Shown here in pieces: positions 1-13,000 of a stretch of DNA of 49,653 bases. The DNA lies in the NCBI GenBank assembly GCA_008931825.1, contig QXVZ01027918.1:1-49653 (forward strand), in the 5' to 3' direction. Position 1 is the stretch's first letter, and every line of letters begins with the position of its first letter. Source of the stretch: Phallusia fumigata (taxonomy: Eukaryota; Chordata; Ascidiacea; Phlebobranchia; Ascidiidae). The notes below the pieces were generated by a model. It was given only the letters and a program-made list of their open reading frames with translations. It searched no databases and was not told the origin of the DNA. The translations under genes were made by a program, and so were the position numbers.

Positions 1-945
1 AAAAATTGCCTCGGGCTTGAATGGAAAAAAACACGTCGGTCGCGTTTACACTTTTAAATCGGGATAAAAACATGTTTGTCCAAAACATTAAAAACACTTC
101 AGTCGGGGCAGATTTTACGGTTTTGACTACGTAAGAGGGCAATTAAGATGCGGTTAGGTGAGTCTTGATAACAAACACAGTTTTTCAAAAGGCCTGAAAT
201 GGACTGGTTTTGATTTGTGTTCGCGTGACTAAGCGAGGCTGAATATTTCACGACAAAACGTGTCAGAGCACAAGAAGTACCGGGGCATTTCCACTATACT
301 TACTACACTTCCCCATGAGTCTCCTAGTAAAACGCCAACAATCTAAAGGTGAAAAGTACGTAACATTTTCGACCAATTCTAGCCTAAGCAACAAGATAAA
401 GTTGTTTTTCTGTTGCATTTGCTTTTAAGCGACACAAATCCATCGCCGCACTGCTGCAGGCCTTACAAGTGGATCTGGGCAGTGTTTGTAACAAACATAA
501 TCCGCTGTTGTAATCCAATCCACGAAAACATGCGTCATAATGGGGTCAAGTGCAAAAGCTAGGGCGTGCGTAGTTCGTGACGTATGTACTTGCAGTGGAT
601 TTATAAAGGGACCCTTTCAACGTGGTTTTTACCACCGCAACATCGCAGAACAAGACTCGGTAAAAACAGAATTACGTTCAAGAGTAAACAATTTTGAGTT
701 TGGGTTTCCATCACAAACAAAATTGTCTAACCCAAATCGCATTATCTTGCAGATTTTCATTGGGGGCGTAAATGTCAATACAGAGCATCGGTATATACAG
801 AGTAGCTGCCTTTTTAAAATAAGTGTCTCACGAGGCTTACGGAGGCGCAATACCACTTCCCCACCAGGAAAACAAAGACCAATATATGGAATAAATTTGA
901 ATATTTACGAATGGGAATATTTTAGGCTACGCAGCTGCATCTTAC
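1..945. other. DOCK-C intron continuing off the left edge
   Basis: Lies beyond the donor of exon 38. No DHR-2 motif is visible in any minus-strand frame. The plus-strand open frame at 540-965 (141 codons) has no recognisable features and runs into exon 38 antisense, so I do not call it a gene. Confidence 0.75.
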
Positions 946-1059
946 TTGCATGCCTTTATCGCTGATTGCGTAGGTATTGATGACGGATAAGGAGTGTTGA
1001 AATCTTGAGCTGCCAATTCCAACTTCGTCGCTGATCAGTTGTGACACTGACTTAATCAT
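946..1059 (-). CDS. dock9/10/11: DOCK-C exon 38 (residues 1585-1622), last exon in window
   Basis: Reads [20 protein letters not shown] then [18 protein letters not shown], a clear match to LI.AVSQLIAD.GIGG.RFQ.SL.I.NN.A..D, directly before the DHR-2 domain. Acceptor ...ccgtttcag, donor gtaaga, phase 0 at both ends. The next expected block (EVKDLTKRIRTVLMATAQM) is not found in bases 1-945. Confidence 0.94.
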
Positions 1060-4000
1060 CTGAAACGGAAGCAGTACGATTTACATCTCCATGCAAATAA
1101 GTATGATGAACTGGTGGCCGAACGCTCAGTTAGTCACCAGATAGCCGAAGTGGTCAAACCACTCAATATGCATATTCAAAACGTGTGTTATTCAGTTATG
1201 GTCTAAAAATCGTGCTGCTGATGTTGCTTAGTCATCAAAGGACACAACAAAATATTGTGCAGCGTGTCGATAAGTTACCAAAGATTTTATGTTTCATTTG
1301 TTCGTGAATACGGTCGTCTAAACGGATTTTAAACAAGTCTCTGGCCTAGTTATCTGGAACGTATAATGCAGGAACTGGGGACAGTTTTGCCTATTTTTGG
1401 TATTGACTGCAAACACTTTAGTAGGACACTGCCAAACTGGTGTAGTAGTGTAGTAGTACCTTTCAACATTATTTTAGAATCAACCAAGATAACAAACTAA
1501 ATTACAATTCTGGAATTTTTTTCCCTAACACCAACAGCAAATTAATGTGTCCGCAATAGAAAAACAAAAACATTTGCGGAAAAAGTATATGACCAAATTT
1601 TCGGCACAAACAAGCGAATGTGACGAGGGCAAAAGGATAAGGCCACCCCACATTTTGGGACAAAGCGGCACTGCTCATCCCTTGCATGCTGACGTAACTT
1701 TTCACAAAATGCAGGAAAGAAGCTAGACCGGGCGAAAAATGTCTGACACTAAATTTAGTGTCTGTCATTTATCGCAGCTTTTCCGGGAAGCGAGAGCCTG
1801 GGTCACGTGACTCAACCCAGGGACGCTGCGTGTTGTGAGTTGGTTGAAATCTGTGAAGGCTTGAACGCAAATACGGTGTTGTTTTTTTCTTCTCCGAACG
1901 CAGTTTTATTCCCCAGGATGTGTATTATTTTGGTTGCTTTCTGGGAATCCGTGGCTTTTAAAAAAATGAATTTAATTCTTTTTATTTGTGTGGATTTTTT
2001 ATTTGTGTTTGTCCAAAGCGTCAAAAATGTACATGTAAAAATCAAGACATATATAACAGAACACCATTAAAAGTATCTAATTATAACAGTAACTCCACGT
2101 CATTATCAATACTTTAAATGAGTTTTGGGCATGTTTTATTTCCTAGCGAAATCCCCCAGAAAACCCTGTGTTTTCGATTGAACTTCTGACATATCAGTTC
2201 ACACTTCCCTCAAGCTAACACGCACAAAGCCGAAAATCAGTCCCCAATCTGCACGCGGAAATGTCCATCACGTTTTCACCAAATCTCGAGCAAGCGTGAC
2301 TGCTGTTACCTGCAAGTGGGAGCGCACGAAATTTCGACCCGGTCCATGTTCGTAGTTGTTCCTCATCAGGAGGTAGAGCAGAGCACACGCTTCCGATCGC
2401 GTCGATGCCAGGCGAGAGTTACAACATCGCAGCGAGTGGTAAATAATCGACGCACATTTGTCGGCCGAACCACGGAACAATACGTTTGGGAACTGAAACA
2501 AATTTGGATATGTTTAATAAAATGCTTGAATATAGGTAACTAAACCTGCACATAAATACCTAGAAAAATATAAACGTCGTAAAATGTAACACTTTAGTTA
2601 TCAACACGAAACTGGTTGAATCAGAGTAACTTAAAACTATTTCAAAAACAAGTGACGAGTTTGTAGGTTCCGACAAACATGGAAGTTGTAACTCAGAAAC
2701 GTTTTGTTAGTTAACCCGGAAACAACTTGATTTTGGCAGGAAGTCAACAAATGACTTGCGCAGCCAAGTTGCTGACTAGCTGACGTCCAAAAAGTGGTTT
2801 CATGCAGCAACATCTCCGGAGATAGGGCTTGAAATATGAAAAAAGTTTCTTTGCCGTACCTTACAAAGGAACAAACGAAGCGATGCAAACGCGTGTTTCA
2901 GGACCGACTCTGATTGGCTGATTTGAAGAAACGTCAGCATGACGCCGAACACCTTGCGCATTAGCGGACTGTCGCCGTCACGTGACTGTAGTTGTTTCTG
3001 CACAAAATGACACACAATTACAAACAGATTAAAATAATTATTATGTTCGTACAGTATTTGAAGTTGTGAATGAAGTTTGTTTGATGATGGTTGCTACAGG
3101 GATGCTTAAAACGGATTTTTTAGCAATTTTTATGTACTCAGTATTGGTTTAACCTTTCTTTTAATATACTAACCGCTTCTTTAGTTACTCTAGCATTGTA
3201 CGATACGTTTAATATGGCTTTCTTGGCTAATTAAACGGTTTCTAACCAATCTAGTTGACAGCATAAGATNATTAAAATAATTATTATGTTCGTACAGTAT
3301 TTGAAGTTGTGAATGAAGTTTGTTTGATGATGGTTGCTACAGGGATGCTTAAAACGGATTTTTTAGCAATTTTTATGTACTCAGTATTGGTTTAACCTTT
3401 CTTTTAATATACTAACCGCTTCTTTAGTTACTCTAGCATTGTACGATACGTTTAATATGGCTTTCTTGGCTAATTAAACGGTTTCTAACCAATCTAGTTG
3501 ACAGCATAAGATCAGTGAAAAACCAAACGTCAATACTACAAGTGCTAAGGAAGAGGAAACCTCGCATCACGTTTTTATGATCGTGGTTATGAGCAATTAG
3601 CCAAGAAAGCTATATTAAACGTGATCGGAGTTATGAGCAATTCGTGAAAGCTATCTAGGACGGACTGGAACACGTGATTTACTTTGTATTGCCTCATGAA
3701 CTCGGCCAACATGTCGAGCACGATCAAGCTCACTTCAGTCGAGAGATTGGACTCGAGGAGAGTCAGCTGACTCAGTTCTGCATCATCGACCATGTGTGAC
3801 GCTTCTGTGACAAAAGAAAAATAGAGTTAAAACTGATCAGGAAAATTAATCTAATCTCAAGGGAACGCCAGCACAAAAAATATGAAACTTATTATTTATT
3901 GTGCGAGGTCACGTGGTGAATANCGCACAAAGCCGAAAATCAGTCCCCAATCTGCACGCGGAAATGTCCATCACGTTTTCACCAAATCTCGAGCAAGCGT

Positions 4001-7000
4001 GACAGCTGTTACCTGCAAGTGGGAGCGCACGAAATTTCGACCCGGTCCATGTTCGTAGTTGTTCCTCATCAGGAGGTAGAGCAGAGCACACGCTTCCGAT
4101 CGCGTCGATGCCAGGCGAGAGTTACAACATCGCAGCGAGTGGTAAATAATCGACGCACACTTGTCGGCCGAACCACGGAACAATACGTTGGGGAACTGAA
4201 ACAAATTTGGATATGTTTAATAAATAGCTTGAATATAGGTAACTAAACTTGCACATAAATACCTAGAAAAATATAAACGTCGTAAAATGTTTTTTTTTTC
4301 AAATTGACAACACTTTAGTTATCAACACGAAACTGGTTGAATCAGAGTAACTTAAAATTATTTCGAAAATATGTGACGAGTTTGTAGGTTCCGACAAACA
4401 TGGAAGTTGTAACTCAGAAACGTTTTGTTAGTTAACCCGGAAACAACTTGATTTTGGCAGGAAGTCAACAAATGACTTGCGCAGCCAAGTTGCTCACTAG
4501 CTGACAATCAAAAAGTGGTTTCATGCAGCAACATCCCCGGAGATAGGGCTTGAAATATGAAAAAAGTTTCTTTGCCGTACCTTACAAAGGAACAAACGAA
4601 GCGATGCAAACGCGTGTTTCAGGACCGACTCTGATTGGCTGATTTGAAGAAACGTCAGCATGACGCCGAACACCTTGCGCATTAGCGGACTGTCGCCGTC
4701 ACGTGACTGTAGTTGTTTCTGCACAAAATGACACACAATTACATACATATCAAATTATTTGAAGTTGTGAATGAAGTTTGTTTAAAGATGGTTGCTACAG
4801 GGATGCTTAAAACGGTTTTTTTAGCAATTTTTGTGTACTTAGTATTGGTCTAACATTTACTACGGTTTCTTTAGATACTGTAGCTTTGTACGATACGTTT
4901 AATACAGCTTTCTTGGCTAATTAAGCAGTTTCTAACCAATCTAGTTGACAGCATAACATCAATGTAAAAACCAAACGTCAATAGTACAAGTGCTAGGGAA
5001 CAGGAAACCTCCCATCACGTTTTTATGATCGTGGTTATGAGCAATTAGCCAAGAAAGCTATTTTAAACGTGATCGGAGTTATGAGCAATTCGTGAAAGCT
5101 ATCTAGGACGGACTGAAACACGTGATTTACTTTGTATTGCCTCATGAACTCGGCCAACATGTCGAGCACGATCAAGCTCACTTCAGTCGAGAGATTGGAC
5201 TCGAGGAGAGTCAGCTGACTCAGTTCTGCATCATCGACCATGTGTGACGCTTCTGTGACAAAAGAAAAATAGAGTTAAAACTGATCAGGAAAATTAATCT
5301 AATCTCAAGGGAACGCCAGCACAAAAAATATGAAACTTATTATTTATTGTGCGAGGTCACGTGGTGAATATGGTTTATTGAATCTGCCAGCTTTTTTGTT
5401 TGAGATGTAAAAACAGAACATCATCCTTTTTGAGATAAAATAGTTTCGAGAAGTTTTTGTCTTTGGCGTCAACAATACAATCTGTCAGTGTGCACCTAAC
5501 GTGCCTAAGTGGCTCCCCTCTTATCAAAATGCCGCTTGTTAAAACGTAAAAACCTTCTCACAGCCTTATCACAGCCCCAAGTTTCTGATGTACTATACTC
5601 ACGTGTGACCATTGGTTCGGCCAAGATGCTGAAATGCTTGGGCTGAGCTGTCGATGATCGAATGCGGACAGGAAGAGATTTNTACTGAACCTCCCAGCTT
5701 TTTTGTTTGAGATGTAAAAACAGAAAATTATCCTTTTTAAGACAAAATAGTTTCGAGAAATTTTTGTCTTTGGCGTCAACAATACAATCTGTCAGTGTGC
5801 ACCTAACGTGCCTAAGTGGCATTTGCTTCCCTCTTATCAAATAGCCGCTTGTTAAATCGTAAAAACATTCTCACAGCCTTATCACAGCCCGTAGGAAATA
5901 AAAATTAAGTTTCTGATGTACTATACTTACGTGTGACCATTGGTTCGGCCAAGATGCTGAAATGCTTGGGCTGAGCCGTCGATGATCGAATGCGGACAGG
6001 AAGAGATTTGAACTTGTTGCTGTTGTTAAGTTTGGAAAGAGAACCGAATCTGCAGTATAACAAGACTTTACTTGGCTTTCTGTTTTATATGTAAAGGATA
6101 AATGAAAAGAAGATAATGAGTCAAGTGAAAGAATTGTATGCGGCATTTCATGAAGCTAGTTGCAAAAAATAGAAAATTAAAATGTGGCCAAACCTTATTT
6201 TTGTTATACTTTAACTTTTCGAAAAATCAAGAATGTTACAATGCTTCCACATTAGTAAACGATTTAACGATTACAACTGCACATTAGCAGCTGAAAGTAA
6301 TTAGCAAATTACTGTTAACAATTACGAGTAATTACTGCCACCCTCACCCTAATGCAAAACAGCAAATTAAAGAAATTTAATATTTTCTTCGAATTTGCGT
6401 GAAACGATTTTCAGATTAGTCCAACCGAAAGGGGTTGGTTGCAAAAAGTTGTTGTTAGTTTGCTTTGTTGAAACAGATGAATACAACTTGTTCAACAGAA
6501 TTAGAGACTCCTACATAACGTATGATAAGACTGTGATATGATTTAAAACAAATAATGGCGACGTGATGGTATGAATGACAAATTTACAGTACCACAAAAA
6601 TATTCTGGTGTGCAAATAGGCATCGAATTCACTGAAAGGAAATTGTACTTTTTGATTGTGACACAGCCTATCCCAAATCATTGGTTTCTGCAGCATAGGA
6701 TTTAGCTTAACGTTGAAAAAAGCTTTTTAGGAAAATCTTAAATTTCATCATTACCTAATATACATGTTACACAATAGATCGGGTTTTCAGTTATAGAGTC
6801 AGTATTCAGTCCACAAAACTACGTTGAATTGAGTCAGGCAAGCGATCGAAACGATGGCAAAACATGCAGCAAATCAGAGGAACCAGCAGGTAACACGCAA
6901 GTCGAGAAGCTTACCATTACATATAACTTGTAAACAGAGAAGAAAACACACAGGCGAAAATACGTCGTTCCGCCCAGTTTCACAATTGCATGTAAAAACA

Positions 7001-10000
7001 AAGCGACAGCTTTTAATGGTGTTGGTTGCTAATTAACTAATGGATGACGTCAGATGGGGTTTCTAATGGTCGAATTCTTGTTATGATTTGAAAATAGCCG
7101 CAGGTAACATAAAAAGTGATCGACGTACAAGGAATAAAACATTAAGACCATTTATCAAGGCATTTACGTAATGCGTGCCTATTTGAAGCTTACTTGCTGG
7201 TAATCAGCATAAAGCAGTGCTTCTAAAACTTATTAAATGTACCGAACACCCAAGTTTTATACTTGCATGTATAGAAGCATATGCATGCTTGGATCAAAAA
7301 ATGGGCACATCCATACAGGGTGTCTCCGCCGAACCCCAAAGATTTATCAAACCCCTTGGTTTAAATCGAACCCGGTTTAAGAAGCAATGGCAGAAGCGAA
7401 TATTTTACCCAATATTTCATCATATAAATGTCTACGCACATATATATGTGACCTAATATTTAAAAGTTAACATACGAGCAAGCCAAAGTTATGTTCAATC
7501 AAGCAAAGCAAAACGTTTACCTTGTGATTCTGTTCATAACAGGACTACAAATAGTTGACCATTAAAGCACGGGTTTAACCATAACTAAAAGAGCACTAAA
7601 CAACACAAGGCGAAAAACGAGGGCGCCGATGTGTTGTGACAAAGTTTTTACCTGATTCCCTGAAACTGTTGTTTTTTCCCGGTGTACTTGAAATGATGCA
7701 TACACAATCTAAAACAAATAATAACAGTTTAAAAATATCAAGAGTTTTCGAACGTCAGCCAATGCATTGTGATGTTAAGTTTCGAGTAAATACACTACAT
7801 GATACATTGAAAACATCAAACGAATAAAAACCACTAGAGATGGCCTAAAACTACAAGTGTCCTGTTTGGCCGGTTACCAAGCATCTCATATTCGGTGTCA
7901 TGACGATGTTTAGTAGATTTTGTTCAGCACCGAACAAGCTCATTGTTCGCATAGGCAATACTCTCACAATTAATATGCAAGAAAACATTGTATACGTTCT
8001 AAACGTACATAAAATTTAGAAAAAAAATTTAAAGAAAAAGACTAACTCTAAAACGTCGAAAAAGTCGATCTGCTCTTCAGTGGTGGACTCTCTCCAGAAC
8101 CCGTGTAAAGCATCACTTGGAAGATTGTTGATAATTTGGAGGAAACAGAGAAGTAAGCTTCTGATCTCAGTGGCGTCCAATCTCTCGTTGGCGACGAACT
8201 TAGTGGCACTTGCCGTACTAAAAGTCTATGAGAGAATGTGAACAAAATCTGTGACAAGGGAAACTGGTCCATTGCATACCCCGCCCACCCCATAACACAG
8301 TTCACATTTGGTGACTTCATTTACCAACTTAGATATTTTTCTCCACTCTGTGAACTGTATAGGTTACGGTACAAATTTTTCCCTGCAGTTACAGTTAAAC
8401 ATGTTGGTCATAGGGTAAGACAGTTAGTTTCAAAACATTTCGTGACAATTAGAAAGGTTACTACAGGACAGTTTTACTGCAAAACGTGTAAACCGCAACA
8501 CACAAGGAGCAAGACAATCTAAAAACCGTGTCTGTTTAAAAAAAACTAAAAAGCAAACCATCTGCCCACAGACAACGTAATGCAAAGTACAACTAAGAGA
8601 ATAAAATCCGTGAGACATATTTAGATCAAACAATTTTAAACAAACATATATGTATATAGGCGTTTCTCAATTGGGTAAAAGTGGTAATATCACTTCATTC
8701 TACCTTGTCCAGTGCTGGTTTGTCTGTCCCATTCACAACGTTGTTTGAGCTTTCATTGATCGCAACTGAACCACGTGACCCACGTGACAGCAAGCTGCTT
8801 CCGGGATTGGCTGCGAGAAAAAATTAAAAGCCGTTTTATGTTTGAAAATAGAACAAAAATAGTGTAGTTTCACGTCCAAGGACAAACTTTGGCGAAATTA
8901 ACAACAATAAGTCAGAATTCGATGTAGGGCTGGTGGGTTGGGTTTTGATGTTGATGTCCAAGAAACCTCCATCAAGAAACACAGCGCTCATTTCGCATGC
9001 GACTAAACCTAACCATCATCTCAAATGCTCAGATAGTACAAGACAATGTAGGATTGTGAACTCCGGAATTCAATTCCTCTGCGAGTGTTGTTTAATTAGG
9101 TAATGGTAAAATAAACCCTTTTCGTGATCGAAGGAGAAAAAAGTTCAAACAAAAGGAAGCTTAGTAGGTTATGGTAAGATTATTGTGAAACATGTAAAAA
9201 GCGGGATATGTCACTAAGGGGACAGAAAAACGATGTTGTTGCAACGCGCTATGACATCCCTTCGATTTTTGTAAGAATATACATGAAATTATTCTATAAA
9301 ACGTACCCAATCAGTGACGTCACACCATAACACATATATCATAGAATACTTACATATTGCGCTCATCACATTGGGGTCTGTTATTCTTGCTCGTAAACTA
9401 CCGCTTTTATCACCGATAGGTGGCAGTGTGAAGACATTTGCCAACGCTGGTGTGCTCTCTCCAGCGCCACGTAGCGGCGTGCCCGGTTCAGTCAAATCAT
9501 CTCGTGACGACTGTTTAACAAATCACACGTCATTACAACACTGGCAGCTTTCCGACAATTACCAACCAGAAAAAGCGCGCATACCAATTACTAAAATATT
9601 TTCAGTTTAGGAACACCAATTTAAGGTGCAGAATTTTAAGGAAAGAGTTGTCTGAAAACCGTTTAACCCGAAATTTTTTTTCCACAAGACATTTTTTCGC
9701 TGTTGAAAAGAAATCACTGGAAATACGGTTACCTAACTAACGATTCCACAATGGATGTACTGCGCTAACATTCCCCTAATTTCGTCCGAAATCGTTGTTT
9801 AAAGTGAGTATAAGGTTGCTTTTTGGAAAATAGAATGTGTAAATGTCAAAAGGTACACAAATTTACACTCACATGGGAGCCATCCTTGTTAAGTGGAGTT
9901 TCAGAATCCACAGTAAGTCGACCAACGTTATCCAACAGTATGCGAAGAAAGGGAAGGTAAAGTGCAGCAATGCGTGACTGCTGGGCGCGACTTTTGTACC

Positions 10001-13000
10001 TGGAATCAGTTTACAGTTGAACAGTCGTACAGAATTTATAAATTTGACTGTAGGTGAAGCCTCGAGATATAAGCAAAACTGCTTAACAAAAAAAACATTT
10101 ACCCAATGCAAAAACCTGCCGGTTATATCATTATTTTTGATGAGCAAAAGAGAAAATGGGATTTAACCCAATTTAATGAGACACTAACAACTTTGGACTA
10201 GAACTCTGTACGTTTCTACGAATTAACAAATTTAAGATTTGGTGACAAAAAAGTTGCAATTGGGTTGGTAACGCAGTTCAAACTCTTTCTGTAAACATTT
10301 AGAAAGGTATTTTCGAATTTCCATCATGATTTGCACTTGAAATTCCCCGACAGAGCAAACAGCTTACCGATCGTCGAACACGTGCTTAGCGAGAATGTTG
10401 CGGAAAGTTTCGATGGCGATACTTCGTACATCTGGTGACTCGTACATAGCAGAACACAAACTCTTGAGCAGAAGTGCGGTCAGGAAGTGGACCCGACAAT
10501 ATTCGTCCGTCAAGCAATAGCTGTAATCTGAACGCAACAAAATCCAAATAAAATTTAATGAGATTTTTAAGTTTGAGTGCAACTAGTGTTTCAGTACAGT
10601 TTCGTTTTAAACCCGAATACCCGTTTTTAACGTTTTAAATAGTTTTGTTTTGAAGAAAAACATTACCAATTTTTTATTCTATCTACCCCTCCATACATTT
10701 TTACAAAAACAAGAAAAAAAGAAATACTTTGTTAAGGCGAAGTGGGATGAAATTGCGTGTTTCAACATATAAGAAAATATAGGCGGTTTTCTTGATAAAA
10801 GATAGACTGTCAGTACAACCAACATGCACGTTATTTAGTGGTAGAATTTGTTGGAGCTGGTATATTTGGTTGAAAAAACTTCAATTTAACAGTAAAGTAC
10901 GAGGGAATGGGAGAGATGTTTAAACAAACTATCGAATCCAAATCTGTATGATATTATTTTGTTCACAACGCCATCTTAGACGCGAGTAATTTGTTTGAAA
11001 TTTGATGCGAATGGTTTTCACATACGCAGATACAACGACGTTTGTTTTTCAATCGACTGATCCATAGCCTTCCTTTTAACGTGATAACATCGATCTAAAC
11101 TTTGAGACCCCTGATTTGGCATACCCGACCAAACCAGAATGCGCAATAACATATTAATTTCTTCACTAAAGAACATCGAAAACCATCTATACACTTTTTG
11201 GCACGACCGCAGCAATTACATGAACACGAGCACGGTGATTGGTTAAAAACATCACATCACGTGATACGTTTCGACCAATGCAAGTGAAGTTACAGACATG
11301 CGGTTTAGACGTGCATCAACATAAATCAAGCGCATGGCTATCGCTTTGTGACAGCTAAAAACGTCAGAATATGATTTTCTTTTTGGCAGATTAGTGAGTG
11401 AAAGTCAACAAAGCGTTAGAGATGCGCCTGGCCGTTATTGCAAGTATCAGTGATTGTGTTGGCTGCTAAAGTAAGCGATGTTTCACGAAAAAGGTCCACC
11501 ACAAAATAAAATTGAAATTACTTTTACAGGAACAGGGGTGTCGTACTGCGGTTAAATTAAAACGCTATAAAGTTTGCGCCTGTGCTTCGAAACCCTCACA
11601 ATGGCAGTAACTTCAAGTCCACCTACATAACTTTAAAGGTTGACGGTGCAGTTACTGAACAAAGAATATGTTGGTAAAAAGGTCAAATTCTCATGTGACA
11701 ATGTAGAACGACGCTCGTTGCCGCGCCAGACTATTTGATCGAAATTTTGAGCTCAAAGGAATAGTTAACATTTTTTTTCCAGGTTTGCCGTGGACCTTTT
11801 GCAAGATCGTATGCTGCAGACAGTTAGCAAATGACGTAGGCAACAGTTGGAGCACGAAATCGTCGCTCTACTGCCACCTACTGACAGTAACATGAGCTTA
11901 GTACTGATGATACTTTAGACATGTTACTGTGATGAGCATAGCGATGAATATGGGGTTGCAGGCTGACCTCTGCAAGCACGCGATATCTTTACTTTTCTTT
12001 CCCCTTTCGTGATCCACCAACTGTCGTCTGGCGACGAAGCGAGTAAATGAAAAAAGCTTACGCGGTTTTTACACAGCAATGTATCGTGGATAAATGTATG
12101 TCACCCGATGGATTATTGGAATTGATACATGAATACTTGTAAATACACCGTTAGTAATGAATCGTATTTTCTTATCGTTACAGATGGCTAAATTTTTGAA
12201 TCATCTACATGCAAAACCATTTCATCATTTTAACATATTTCTTCCAAAAATAAAAGCAAAATTTAGACACAGAGAAACAAAATCACCCGGAATATTCGAT
12301 TTAGTACCAAACCTTGTTTAGACTGTTTGTAGAAATCACTACCGGGTTCCCGGATAATTTAAAGCGTTAGGAAAACAAATACATAAAAGCAATATTGATG
12401 TGTATCATACCTTGAAGGTACACTTAATATTTTGTACATTCGTATCAAGCAGTGGTTTATTAAAACTAACCGTTTTTCGAGCTTTTCGCATTGCATGGGA
12501 AGGGCAGGTTAAGTGGGATGTAATGTTCGTGGCAACAAACAATCCGAAGAAATTCGAATTTCAACTCAAATAACACCTGAAATAGTAAAAAGTTGAAGTG
12601 AAACATAATAGCGACAATATACTCCGTTTTTTTATTTACCACAAGGCAAAGCTTAAACAGGGGATTTTGCCAGTGAATAAGTATAAGTTTGCGAAGCTAC
12701 CTGTATATCCAGTGCGCGTTTATAATCATTTAAGTTTAAACCTTTCAAACTATAGGTTGTTGGAAAATTCAATAAAAATTTTTTGAACGCGAGAGTAGAG
12801 CACCTTCGAATTTCCATTTAGGACTTGATATTTGCATTTACAGCACCCATACCTGAAGAGCATCACATGTAACGCTTATTATTTTACTTTACTTCTGTGA
12901 ATTGACCGTAGCAGAAGTTAAAATAAACATTTTGCCAATGCAATTGAGCGCAACGACACGTAAAGTTTGCGATTCAGGAACATTTGTCGACGAAACAAAC

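Larger units (their letters stand above)
2221..3922. repeat. Direct repeat copy 1 (partner 3924-5370), probable unmerged haplotype
   Basis: Matches 3924-5370 base for base apart from scattered substitutions and small indels, and carries three DOCK-C exons. It is about 255 bases longer only because it contains an internal 242-base duplication around the N at 3270. The boundary is the single N at 3923. Confidence 0.9.
3924..5370. repeat. Direct repeat copy 2 (partner 2221-3922)
   Basis: Second copy of the three-exon block. It starts directly after the N at 3923 and resumes the same sequence that began at 2221. It has a small insertion near 4290 (a T-run plus caaattgac) absent from the first copy. 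Confidence 0.9.

Noticed and set aside
540..965. Plus-strand open frame of 141 codons
   Set aside because: No domain, signal or splice context; it overlaps DOCK-C exon 38 antisense at its end. Likely chance.
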